Source: Verrucomicrobia bacterium ADurb.Bin006 (GTDB lineage: Bacteria; Verrucomicrobiota; Verrucomicrobiia; Limisphaerales; J093). From it: a stretch of DNA of 53,284 bases. The stretch lies in assembly GCA_002071485.1 (NCBI GenBank), contig MWFF01000036.1, positions 1 through 53,284 of the forward strand, given 5' to 3'. Made by a program: the position numbers and the translations under genes. The notes beneath the pieces were generated by a model. That model did not search any database. It was given only the letters and a program-made list of their open reading frames with translations, and was not told where the DNA came from. Shown here one piece after another: positions 8,592 to 16,326 of the stretch; position 1 is the stretch's first letter; each line of letters starts with the position of its first letter.

Positions 8592-8778
8592 ATCGCACGA
8601 TTACAGTACACACACAAGCCGCGTTTCGGGGGATCCACCTCCTCGGGTGCCTGCGGAATCCAGAGCGCACCCGATGGCGCTCATGCTCAGCGCAAGGGCC
8701 TGCTGTGAGTTGCGTGGCGAGAGGGAGGAGAGGGCGGCGGCTGGACAGTGCCGCGGCCGGGCGGTACGGTGCAGGCCC

Positions 8779-9753
8779 ATGGCGACGGCCCTGGCGACTT
8801 ACACCTGCGAACTGACCGATCCCCAGGCCGCTGCGCTCGAGGCGTGGCTGCGGGAGCAGGATTGGACATGGCGCGATGTGGCGCATGCCCGTTTTGCGGC
8901 GGAGAAGGGGCGGGTGAACCTTGTCCAGTACAAGAGCGGAAAGCTGGTGGTGCAGGGGAAGGAGACGCGCGAGTTTGTCGAGTTCGTTCTCGAACCGGTG
9001 ATATTGAAGGAGGCGCGCCTGGGCTACGAGGCGGTGCTGAACCCCGATCTGCTCCTGCCGCGCGTCGGTGTCGATGAGAGCGGCAAGGGGGACTTTTTCG
9101 GTCCGCTGTGCGTCGCGGGGGTGTACGTGAACGAGGCCATCGTCCGGGCGTGGGAGGGGGCTGGAGTCAAGGACTCGAAGTCGATCGGGAGCGCGAAGCG
9201 GATCGGCGAGTTGGCTCGGCTCATTCGCGAGACGCCGGGCTGCATCACGTCTGTCGTGCCGATCGGGAATACGGCCTACAACCGCCTTTACGCGAGCATG
9301 GGGAACGTGAATCGGATTCTGGCGTGGGGGCACGCGCGCGCCATCGAGAATCTGATGCTGGAGCGCCATCGGATGAATCCGCTGCCCGTGCGGGCCATCA
9401 GCGATCAGTTCGCGGCCAACAAGGCGACTGTGGCCAAGGCCTTGATGAGTCTGGGCCGCCAGATCGAACTGGTTCAACGCCACAAAGCCGAATCCGACCT
9501 GGCCGTGGCGGCGGCGTCGATTCTCGCCCGCGACGAGTTCATCCGGCGGCTGGCCGGTCTCGAAAAGGACTATGCGATGGAGTTTCCCAAGGGGGCTTCG
9601 TCGGCTGTGGACGCCGCAGCTGCGGTGTTCGTGAAGGCGCACGGGGCGAACGCGCTCGCGGCGGTGGCGAAGGTGCATTTCCGCACTGCGTTCCGGGCGC
9701 GGGGATTAGCCGAGCCGCCGCGCAGCGAATGGCGGAAGCCGCGGGAGCGCTAG
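8779..9753 (+). CDS. rnhC: Ribonuclease HIII
   Basis: A 324-residue RNase HIII, which cleaves the RNA strand of RNA-DNA hybrids. The frame is open further upstream, but the start at 8779 (MATALATYTCELT) gives the family's normal length and its N-terminal TBP-like substrate-binding domain (about residues 1-90, with KGRVNLVQYKSGKLVVQG). The catalytic domain has VGVDESGKGDFFGP (Asp99, Glu100), VKDSKSIGS, ISDQFA (Asp209), AESDLAVAAASILAR (Asp240) and FPKGAS. It stands alone on the plus strand between two minus-strand groups. No terminator is obvious downstream. Confidence 0.95.
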   Translation: MATALATYTCELTDPQAAALEAWLREQDWTWRDVAHARFAAEKGRVNLVQYKSGKLVVQGKETREFVEFVLEPVILKEARLGYEAVLNPDLLLPRVGVDESGKGDFFGPLCVAGVYVNEAIVRAWEGAGVKDSKSIGSAKRIGELARLIRETPGCITSVVPIGNTAYNRLYASMGNVNRILAWGHARAIENLMLERHRMNPLPVRAISDQFAANKATVAKALMSLGRQIELVQRHKAESDLAVAAASILARDEFIRRLAGLEKDYAMEFPKGASSAVDAAAAVFVKAHGANALAAVAKVHFRTAFRARGLAEPPRSEWRKPRER

Positions 9754-9910
9754 CGAGGCACGCCTGCCCAAATCCAGTCCTCCTTCCCTTGAGGAGTCCC
9801 CGTGTCTCCCCGTCCTTCTCTCCCGCGCCTCGCTCAGTAGAATGCTTGACCTGTTTAACAGAGCACGGGGACTTTGACTCGTCTGCAACACCTTTCAGCG
9901 GTCAAGGATT

Positions 9911-10411
9911 CTACCGGGACGGGACAATGTAGCCCACCGGCGTGAGATTGCCGGCCGCCGAGGGATGCCAGAGCGGCAGTCCCGGGGCGGACAATCCCGC
10001 GGGGATGACGGGCGTGACGCTGGGGCGCGACGGACGGTCATCCCGGGTCAAGACGGAGGTCACTCGAGGTTCGAAGGCCGAGAAGGGCCGGCGTTGGAAA
10101 CCGCTGGCGATCTCGATCCGCGCCGGGGCGTCCTGGTGTTGTTGAGCGACGCGTCCCGAGTACCCGAGGCCGGCGAGGTAGAAGGCGCCCAAGGCTAAGC
10201 TGAAGAATCCGGCCAGGGCTGGGCGCAGCCGGAATCTCTCGAAGAGGGCTTCAAACCAGTCCTCGGGCTCGACCTCCCGCTCGAGGGGAAGGCGGTCGAG
10301 GACCCGTCTGTGGAGGCGATCGAAGTAGCCCGGGGGTGGCTGTTCATGGCGCTTGAGAGCGACCGCCCTGCGCAGGGCCACAAAGGACTCGCGATCGTGA
10401 TCCGGATGCAT
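9911..10411 (-). CDS. Single-pass membrane protein downstream of an ECF sigma factor
   Basis: A 166-residue protein starting seven bases after the sigma-factor stop, so surely cotranscribed. The N-terminal about 65 residues are charged and probably cytosolic (PPPGYFDRLHRRVLDRLP, EDWFEALFERFRLRP). A single hydrophobic segment follows (about 66-85, LAGFFSLALGAFYLAGLGYSG), then a Pro/Ser-rich tail. This position and topology fit an anti-sigma or sigma-modulating protein, but I see no zinc-binding HxxxCxxC motif and no other named domain. The function is inferred from context only. Confidence 0.65.
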   Translation of the reverse strand: MHPDHDRESFVALRRAVALKRHEQPPPGYFDRLHRRVLDRLPLEREVEPEDWFEALFERFRLRPALAGFFSLALGAFYLAGLGYSGRVAQQHQDAPARIEIASGFQRRPFSAFEPRVTSVLTRDDRPSRPSVTPVIPAGLSAPGLPLWHPSAAGNLTPVGYIVPSR

Positions 10412-10418
10412 GCTGATT

Positions 10419-11042
10419 CTAGTTCAAATAGTCCGACAAATAGGCCTGCAACTGCTGGCGTGCATAGAACAAACGCGACCTGACCGTGCCGACATTGCAA
10501 TCCATAATGCGCCCGATTTCCTCGTGGGAGAGGCCTTGGATGTCGTGCAAGGTCACCACCAGTCTATGCACTTCGGACAGCTTCTGCATCGCCTCGTTCA
10601 ATCTCTCCTGGAGTTCGGCCAGATTGATTTCCCGCCGGGGCGTGCGTTCGGACACCAGCGCGACTAGGTCCGGATCGTGTTCGGCGTTGAAATCCAGATC
10701 GTTGAGGCTCATCTGGCTGCCGCGGTGTTTGCGCTGCTTGAGAAAGTTGATCGTCTTGTTGATCGCGATGCGGTAGAGCCAGGTGAAGAAGCTCGAGTCG
10801 CCCTTGAAGGATTTCAGGGCGCGATAGGCCTTGATGAAGCTCTCCTGAGTGAGGTCGTCCGCATCTTCATGAGACGACGTCATATGGTAGACGGTGGCGT
10901 AAATGCGCTCCTGGTGACGCCGCACCAGTTCGTCGAACGCCTCGATGTTCCCGTGCTGCGCATCGCGCACCAGCACGGCATCCGCCACGGGGAGTCTGGA
11001 CTTGTCTGACGCGGGCGGACTGGGATGCAAGGCGGCCGGCAT
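10419..11042 (-). CDS. ECF-family (SigE/RpoE-like) RNA polymerase sigma factor
   Basis: A 207-residue sigma-70 family factor. The start at 11042 (MPAALHPSPP) lies one base after the polyprenyl synthase stop; longer starts would overlap that gene. Region 2 is clear (AFDELVRRHQERIYATVYHM, DADDLTQESFIKAYRAL, FFTWLYRIAINKTINFLKQR), as is region 4 (LSEVHRLVVTLHDIQGLSHEEIGRIM, CNVGTVRSRLFYARQQL). The region 4 helix-turn-helix should read the -35 element. It is coexpressed with the one-TM protein that follows, a typical sigma plus membrane-regulator arrangement. Target genes are unknown; the envelope genes nearby are an unproven possibility. Confidence 0.93.
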   Translation of the reverse strand: MPAALHPSPPASDKSRLPVADAVLVRDAQHGNIEAFDELVRRHQERIYATVYHMTSSHEDADDLTQESFIKAYRALKSFKGDSSFFTWLYRIAINKTINFLKQRKHRGSQMSLNDLDFNAEHDPDLVALVSERTPRREINLAELQERLNEAMQKLSEVHRLVVTLHDIQGLSHEEIGRIMDCNVGTVRSRLFYARQQLQAYLSDYLN

Positions 11043-11043
11043 C

Positions 11044-12171
11044 TTAGGAGGGCATCTTCCAGGACGGAACTCCCAGCGAGCCAGTGAGCTGCTCGACGAA
11101 CTCCGCGGCCTCGGCGAGGGCGGGGCGATCCGGGACCGATACGGACTCGCGGGCGGAGTGGCAGAGGGCGCGGATGGCGGACACCGATTCGGCGAGGGCA
11201 TCGGTCTGGTCTAACACCGCGCACAAAGGGGCGAGCCGTTCCGGGTGCCAGTCGGCGAGCAGGCGGTCGAGTTGCCTGCGTTGGGCCGGATCGGCCCTTT
11301 CGTACGCGACGATGATGGGGAGCGTGACTTTGCCGGCAGCCAGGTCCGTGCCGAGCGACTTACCGGCGTCCCGCTCGAGTCCGTACAAATCGAGGCAATC
11401 GTCGTAAATCTGGTAGGCCGTGCCGAGGGCCATACCGTACTCGTGCAGCGCCTGCTCCTCGGCGTCACTCGCCCCGGTCAGCCGTCCGCCCAGCCTGCAC
11501 GAGAGGGCGAAGAGTTCGCCGGTCTTCATGCGCAGGATGCGGAAGTACTCTTCGCGTCCGAGTATGGCTCTGCGCTGAGAGAGCAAGGTTTGGAGGGTCT
11601 CCCCCGTGCAGACCGTCTTGGTGGCCGCGGCGACCGCTCGGCAGATATCGGGCGTGGGAAAGCTGGCAGCCAGTTCCAGGGCGTGCGCGAACAGGCAATC
11701 CCCGGCAAGCACCGAGATCGCATTGCCGCATCGGACGGACAGGGTGGGGCGTCGCCGCCGGACCCGGGCTTCGTCCATGACATCGTCGTGGACCAGCGTG
11801 GCCAAGTGGACCATCTCGATGATGGTGGCCACGGTGATCAGATCGTCGGTGAGAGCGCCGATCGGTTTGGCGCTCAGGGCGAGGAGGGCCGGGCGGAGCT
11901 GCTTGCCCTGGCTCGCCAAAGCGTAGCGGACATAGCCGGCGATGTCGGGCTCAAAGCCGCTGACCTGGTCCTCCAATCGCCGGGCCACGGATTTGAGGAA
12001 GCCGTCGGCGGGACCGACAATGCGCCGCCAGGAATGGGGCGAGACGGGGGCGGGAGCGGCTCTGACCGCGGCTCCCGCCGCTGTGGATTGAGCAGCCAGC
12101 ACGTTGGCCGGGAATCTAGAGTTGTGCGCTGGACAAGTCAAACGGTTACGCAGCCGGGGTCTAACCCGCAT
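11044..12171 (-). CDS. Polyprenyl (long-chain) diphosphate synthase
   Basis: A 375-residue all-alpha prenyltransferase that extends allylic diphosphates with IPP, giving the side chain of a quinone or a lipid carrier. It has the GKQLRP substrate motif (89-94), the first Asp-rich motif in HDDVMDEARVRRRRPT (DDVMD, 129-133) and the second in AYQIYDDCLDLYG (DDCLD, 257-261). The chain length of the product cannot be read with certainty. The first 45 or so residues are low in complexity, so the true start may be downstream of 12171. It leads the run with the ECF sigma factor (one-base gap), an unusual partner for a prenyl synthase. Confidence 0.93.
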   Translation of the reverse strand: MRVRPRLRNRLTCPAHNSRFPANVLAAQSTAAGAAVRAAPAPVSPHSWRRIVGPADGFLKSVARRLEDQVSGFEPDIAGYVRYALASQGKQLRPALLALSAKPIGALTDDLITVATIIEMVHLATLVHDDVMDEARVRRRRPTLSVRCGNAISVLAGDCLFAHALELAASFPTPDICRAVAAATKTVCTGETLQTLLSQRRAILGREEYFRILRMKTGELFALSCRLGGRLTGASDAEEQALHEYGMALGTAYQIYDDCLDLYGLERDAGKSLGTDLAAGKVTLPIIVAYERADPAQRRQLDRLLADWHPERLAPLCAVLDQTDALAESVSAIRALCHSARESVSVPDRPALAEAAEFVEQLTGSLGVPSWKMPS

Positions 12172-12253
12172 CGCAGTCGTCCTGCGAGCTCTGACCGTTC
12201 TGTGCGCCGAAGGGGTGCGGAATTAGGCGGGGTAGAGACCGCGCGGCCCGGAT

Positions 12254-12748
12254 TCAGAAGCCGTGGCGCGCCAGTTCCTGCTCCAGTAGCATCTGGAATT
12301 CCTGGAGATCGCCCGACGACGGCCGGTAGCCCTTCTCTTGCGGCGCGATACCGAGGCGGCCCATCTGGTCGATGGACCAGACCGCACTCTTGCCATCGCT
12401 GAAGGTGACGTTGCCGCTGACGACGGCCCCCGTCCGGGTCAACTGATCCACGCTGATCCGGACGCGGGCGGCCGGGGGCGTCGGGGCCGTCTCGGGCTCC
12501 CCGGCGCCGCCTTTGGCCGGCGCATGGAGCGCCCCGGGTGCCTTGAGATCCCTGCTGGTCAAGTCGGTCGGCGCCGTCGGCTCGACATCCTTGGGGAGGA
12601 CCTCGAGGTCGCTGACAAGGAACTTGACGTCCCGGTAGGTGAGGCGCAGGCCGAACGTCGCCTCGAGTCGTTTCTGCAGTTCCGCCAAGGTGGCGCCTTC
12701 CTGAAGCCACGCGATGACCTGTTGTTTCTGGGCGTCGTCCAAATTCAT
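12254..12748 (-). CDS. Conserved hypothetical protein
   Basis: A 164-residue protein if started at MNLDDAQKQQ (12748); an ATG at 12784 adds 12 residues. The N-terminal helical segment (QQVIAWLQEGATLAELQKRL, TYRDVKFLVSDLEVLP) looks like a small DNA-binding or protein-contact helix bundle. A Pro/Ala linker follows, then a beta-rich domain (VRISVDQLTRTGAVVSGNVT, SAVWSIDQMGRLGI). No family is recognised. It lies 82 bases upstream of the polyprenyl synthase on the same strand and may be cotranscribed with it. Confidence 0.6.
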   Translation of the reverse strand: MNLDDAQKQQVIAWLQEGATLAELQKRLEATFGLRLTYRDVKFLVSDLEVLPKDVEPTAPTDLTSRDLKAPGALHAPAKGGAGEPETAPTPPAARVRISVDQLTRTGAVVSGNVTFSDGKSAVWSIDQMGRLGIAPQEKGYRPSSGDLQEFQMLLEQELARHGF

Positions 12749-12922
12749 AGCGTACTGGAGGCCATTCGGCGCGATTTGGCGCATTCAGGCAACTGATTTC
12801 TTGCCTCTTCTTTCTTCGAAGTCTTCATCGAGTTCGCCCGCGCTTCCAGGCAAAGCCGCCTCGTCTCCGGCTGCTGCGATTTATATGCTTCCGTCCGTCC
12901 GCGCGTTGCCGCGTTGAGTTCC

Positions 12923-12947
12923 GCGATAATTTTGATTGCGATAATTT
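12923..12947. repeat. Direct repeat GCGATAATTT in a divergent promoter region
   Basis: GCGATAATTT occurs at 12923-12932 and again at 12938-12947, a period of 15 bases. It lies in the 271-base gap between the divergent hypothetical gene (start 12748) and the exosortase gene (start 13020). It may be a regulator-binding site or part of a promoter; no regulator is recognised. Confidence 0.3.
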
Positions 12948-13005
12948 GGTTGAGCGATGCGGGGGAGTGGTGTCAGATGGGGTGAATCGCGTCTGCGCGC
13001 ACGAC

Positions 13006-13012
13006 GAGAGGA
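13006..13012 (+). promoter_or_regulatory. Ribosome binding site of the exosortase gene
   Basis: GAGAGGA ends seven bases before the ATG at 13020. This favours that start over the in-frame ATGs at 12957 and 13053, which lack such a site. Confidence 0.6.
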
Positions 13013-13019
13013 ACGGGCA

Positions 13020-14054
13020 ATGCGCGCGGCGGGACGCGAGCGGCATTCCGGGATGACGACAACAACAGAGAGCCAGACCGACGAACGGGGTGAGTTCCGG
13101 CGGGAACTCGCCTGTGTTTGGCGGCAGATGTCCGACAAGGGGCTGCTCCTGAGCCTGGCGGCCGCATGGTTTGCCCTGTTCCATTTCCTGGGCAACTCGA
13201 CTTTTGGCTACGTCGACAGTCCTTCCCTGTTCGGCTGGCTCTGGGGCGCGTACAGTTCGAGTTCGTTTCCCGGCGGACCGATTGTGAAGCTCCTCAACGC
13301 TGACGACGGATACTGCGTCCTGATCCCGTTCCTCGTGCTTGGTCTGTTCTGGTCGAGGCGTCAACAATGGCTGGCAATTCACCGGGAGACGTGGTGGCCG
13401 GGCTTGGTCGGGCTGGCATTGGCCACGGTGCTGCACGTGTTGGGCTACCTTGTGCAGCAGCCTCGAGTTTCGCTCGTGGCGTTTCTGGGGGGCGGGTACG
13501 CGCTGATCGCATTGGTCTGGGGGTGGCGGTTCGCCGCCGGCGTGTTCTTCCCCTATGTGCTGCTTGTCTTCTGTGTTCCCCTGGGGACGGTCAGCGATCC
13601 GATCACCGTTCCGCTCCGGCAGGTTTCGACGGACGTTTCGGTGGTGATTGTGCGGGATGTGTTGGGCATACCGGTGATTCAGCAGGGGGTGCAGATCAGC
13701 GATCCGCGCGGCGCGTACACTTACGAAGTCGCCGCCGCATGCAGCGGCATTCGGAGTCTGATCGCCCTGTTCGCCCTGACCACGATTTACGGGTTTCTGA
13801 CATTCACGCGCCTCTGGAAGCGTCTGCTGGTTATCCTGCTCGTTGTTCCCCTGACCCTGGCGGGCAACATCCTGCGGCTGGTCTGCATCGTGATCGCGTC
13901 CGAGGCGTTCGGACGGAGCGCGGGGGAGTTCGTGCACGATTGGTTCGGATTCGTCACGTTCGGACTCGCGCTTCTGGTGCTCTTCGGCGTCGGGAACTGG
14001 CTGCGCGAGCCGGCGTCGGCCCGGGTTCCGGGAGGATTGCCCCAAGCCGCATGA
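13020..14054 (+). CDS. Exosortase
   Basis: A 344-residue polytopic membrane protein of the exosortase/archaeosortase family, transpeptidase-like cysteine proteases that process C-terminal sorting signals. Around eight hydrophobic segments are visible (LLLSLAAAWFALFHFLG, VLIPFLVLGLFW, GLVGLALATVLHVLGYLV and others). The three conserved catalytic positions are present: Cys241 in AAACSGIRSL, Arg286 in LAGNILRLV and His306 in FVHDWFGF. The stop overlaps the start of the EpsI-like gene (ATGA), so the two are translationally coupled. No PEP-CTERM substrate is encoded in this window, so its clients lie elsewhere or carry a different signal. Confidence 0.93.
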   Translation: MRAAGRERHSGMTTTTESQTDERGEFRRELACVWRQMSDKGLLLSLAAAWFALFHFLGNSTFGYVDSPSLFGWLWGAYSSSSFPGGPIVKLLNADDGYCVLIPFLVLGLFWSRRQQWLAIHRETWWPGLVGLALATVLHVLGYLVQQPRVSLVAFLGGGYALIALVWGWRFAAGVFFPYVLLVFCVPLGTVSDPITVPLRQVSTDVSVVIVRDVLGIPVIQQGVQISDPRGAYTYEVAAACSGIRSLIALFALTTIYGFLTFTRLWKRLLVILLVVPLTLAGNILRLVCIVIASEAFGRSAGEFVHDWFGFVTFGLALLVLFGVGNWLREPASARVPGGLPQAA

Positions 14055-14788
14055 AGGCGCGCCAATACATCCTTTTCGCCCTGGCCCTGGCGGTGATCGT
14101 GGGCGGCGGCGGCCTTCTGGTGCGGCTCAAGTCGATTCAGCGGCTTGGGGCGCCGGGGATCAAGGTCAGCCCGATCGAGGGGAGCGATCGGCTCCGGATC
14201 GAGTTGCCGGAGCGCGTGCCGCTCTACGAGTCGACGGGCATGGAGCCGACGCGCGCCGAGCTCGAGATGTTGCCTGAGGATACGACCTTTGCCAAGCGTC
14301 TGTATCGTGCCGCCGACGGATTTCAGATCATGATGAACGTCGTGATGATGGGAACCGACCGCACGAGCATCCATAAGCCGGAGTTCTGTTTGACGGCGCA
14401 GGGATGGCGGATCGAGCGGCAGGAGACGGACATGCTGCCAGTCTATCGGCCGCATCGGTACGATCTCCCGGTCCAGCGTTACACGACCAAGGCGGAGTGG
14501 GAGCAGGAAGGAGGGCGTCGAGTGCCCTGGAGCGGTGTGTACGTTTTTTGGTTTGTAGCTGAAAACAAGCTGACCGCCAGCCATTGGGTGCGGGTGGGAT
14601 GGATCACGCGCGAACTGCTCAGGCGCGGCGTGCTGCCGCGGTGGGCCTACATCGGCTGCTTCGCGGCCTGTCCGCCGGGGCAGGAGGAGGCGACCTTCCG
14701 GCGCATGCGGCAGTTTTTGACCGCCTCGGTGCCCGATTTTCAGACTGCCGTGCCTCCTGCTCTGGCGGGAGGAGGCGCGGACCGTTAG
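14051..14788 (+). CDS. Exosortase-associated EpsI-family protein
   Basis: A 245-residue protein with an N-terminal membrane anchor (QYILFALALAVIVGGGGLLV) and an EpsI-type extracytoplasmic domain, here a separate protein rather than the C-terminal half of an exosortase. Recognisable parts are LPERVPLYESTG, LPEDTTFAKRLY, MMGTDRTSIHKPEFCLTAQG (the family's hallmark Cys-containing stretch) and VYVFWFVAENKLTASHW. Its start overlaps the exosortase stop by four bases. The family is tied to exosortase systems and exopolysaccharide export; the biochemical role is not established. Confidence 0.85.
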   Translation: MKARQYILFALALAVIVGGGGLLVRLKSIQRLGAPGIKVSPIEGSDRLRIELPERVPLYESTGMEPTRAELEMLPEDTTFAKRLYRAADGFQIMMNVVMMGTDRTSIHKPEFCLTAQGWRIERQETDMLPVYRPHRYDLPVQRYTTKAEWEQEGGRRVPWSGVYVFWFVAENKLTASHWVRVGWITRELLRRGVLPRWAYIGCFAACPPGQEEATFRRMRQFLTASVPDFQTAVPPALAGGGADR

Positions 14789-14800
14789 CGAGGAAGCCTC

Positions 14801-16198
14801 ATGTTGAGCCGCCACACACGCCTTCGAACCCAGATCCAGATCGTGCTGGACGCGGTTCTTTTAGGGCTGAGCCTCTACCTGGCTCACCAGTTGCGCACCC
14901 ATTGGCGCTTCGAGGTGTTCGGCGGAACCAGGGACATCCGGAGTCTCGAATCCTACATGTGGCTGTTCCCGCTCGTGATGGTCGGCGGGCCGTTCCTGCT
15001 CAGATCGATCGGTTTCTACAACCGTCCCTTTCTGCCGTCGCGCCGGTTGACGGCGTGGCAGTTGATCAAGGGCTGCGTGTACGCAACCATTGGGCTGGTC
15101 ATCGTGATTTTCGTGGTGCGACAGGGGGGTGAGATTGGCCGCTCGGTCATCATTCTTTTCGGGTTGATCAGCTTCGGGGTTATCTCGATCAAGGAGGAGA
15201 TCGTTCTGCAGTGGCGCATGGGGCGTTTGGGAGGCGCCCCGATGGAGAAGCGACTGATCCTGGTGGGGACGACCGAGGATACCGTGCGCCTGCGCCAGGA
15301 CCTCTCGCGCAGTCAGCGCGAGGAGCTGAACATTGTGGCGCAATTGAGCATCAACGAACGTCCCGTGAGCGACCTGGTCGAGCTCATGCACGTGCATTCG
15401 GCCAACGGCGTGGTCCTGACGGCCAAGCACACCTACCTTGGACAAATCGAGCAGGCGATCGAGTTGTGCGAGCGCGAAGGCGTCGAGGTCTGGTTGCTCG
15501 CCGACTTCTTCAAGACCCAGATTTCCCGCACGGGTGTGGATGATTTCTACGGACGTCCCATGCTCGTCTTCCGTTCCGGGCCCGACACCTCATGGCCCCT
15601 GGCGGTCAAGAGGCTCATCGATTTCTGGGGGGCGCTCCTGCTCCTGGTCCTGCTGGGAGTCCCGATGCTCCTGGTCGGCCTGATCATCAAGCTCGGCTCC
15701 CCGGGCTCCGCCCTGTTTCGACAGCAACGCAGCGGGCTCAACGGGCGACCGTTCACGATGCTGAAATTCCGATCGATGGTGACCGATGCCGAGCAACGCA
15801 AGCAGGAGCTGGCGTTGCTCAACGAAATGAGCGGCCCGGTCTTCAAAGTCACGAATGATCCCCGCGTGACACCGGTGGGGCGTTTCATCCGCAAGTGGAG
15901 CATCGACGAACTGCCGCAACTCATCAACGTGCTCCGGGGCGAGATGAGCCTGGTGGGCCCACGCCCCCTGCCGGTTGCCGAAGTCGCCCGGTTCGACGAC
16001 CTGGCCCACCGGCGGCGCTTGAGCGTGCGGCCGGGGATCACGTGTCTTTGGCAGGTGAGCGGGCGCAGCGAGGTCCGGGATTTCCGGGATTGGGTGCGGC
16101 TCGATCTCGAGTATATCGACAACTGGTCACTATGGCTGGACCTCAACATTCTGCTTCGGACCATACCCGCGGTTCTGACCGCCGCGGGGGCAAAATGA
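14801..16198 (+). CDS. Undecaprenyl-phosphate sugar phosphotransferase (WcaJ-like)
   Basis: A 465-residue exopolysaccharide biosynthesis polyprenyl glycosylphosphotransferase, which starts a repeat unit by moving a sugar-1-phosphate to undecaprenyl phosphate. The N-terminal half has four to five membrane segments and a nucleotide-fold-like middle domain (EKRLILVGTTEDTVRL, SANGVVLTAKHTY). The C-terminal catalytic bacterial sugar transferase domain starts at about residue 265 (VKRLIDFWGALLLLVLLG) and contains FTMLKFRSMVTDAEQRK, GRFIRKWSIDELPQLINVLR, GEMSLVGPRPLPVAE and RPGITCLWQVSGRS. It follows the EpsI gene by 12 bases. This links the exosortase pair to polysaccharide assembly, as in other exosortase loci. 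Confidence 0.93.
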   Translation: MLSRHTRLRTQIQIVLDAVLLGLSLYLAHQLRTHWRFEVFGGTRDIRSLESYMWLFPLVMVGGPFLLRSIGFYNRPFLPSRRLTAWQLIKGCVYATIGLVIVIFVVRQGGEIGRSVIILFGLISFGVISIKEEIVLQWRMGRLGGAPMEKRLILVGTTEDTVRLRQDLSRSQREELNIVAQLSINERPVSDLVELMHVHSANGVVLTAKHTYLGQIEQAIELCEREGVEVWLLADFFKTQISRTGVDDFYGRPMLVFRSGPDTSWPLAVKRLIDFWGALLLLVLLGVPMLLVGLIIKLGSPGSALFRQQRSGLNGRPFTMLKFRSMVTDAEQRKQELALLNEMSGPVFKVTNDPRVTPVGRFIRKWSIDELPQLINVLRGEMSLVGPRPLPVAEVARFDDLAHRRRLSVRPGITCLWQVSGRSEVRDFRDWVRLDLEYIDNWSLWLDLNILLRTIPAVLTAAGAK

Positions 16199-16326
16199 TC
16201 ATGAAGACGACTTTTGTGTTTGACCGGCTTCATCATTTCCAGTAACCACAGCGCGCTTTCTCGGTTTTGGCTCGATACTGGCTGTCATAAACCCGGAATC
16301 GATGGAACCATGATCGACGGAATCAC

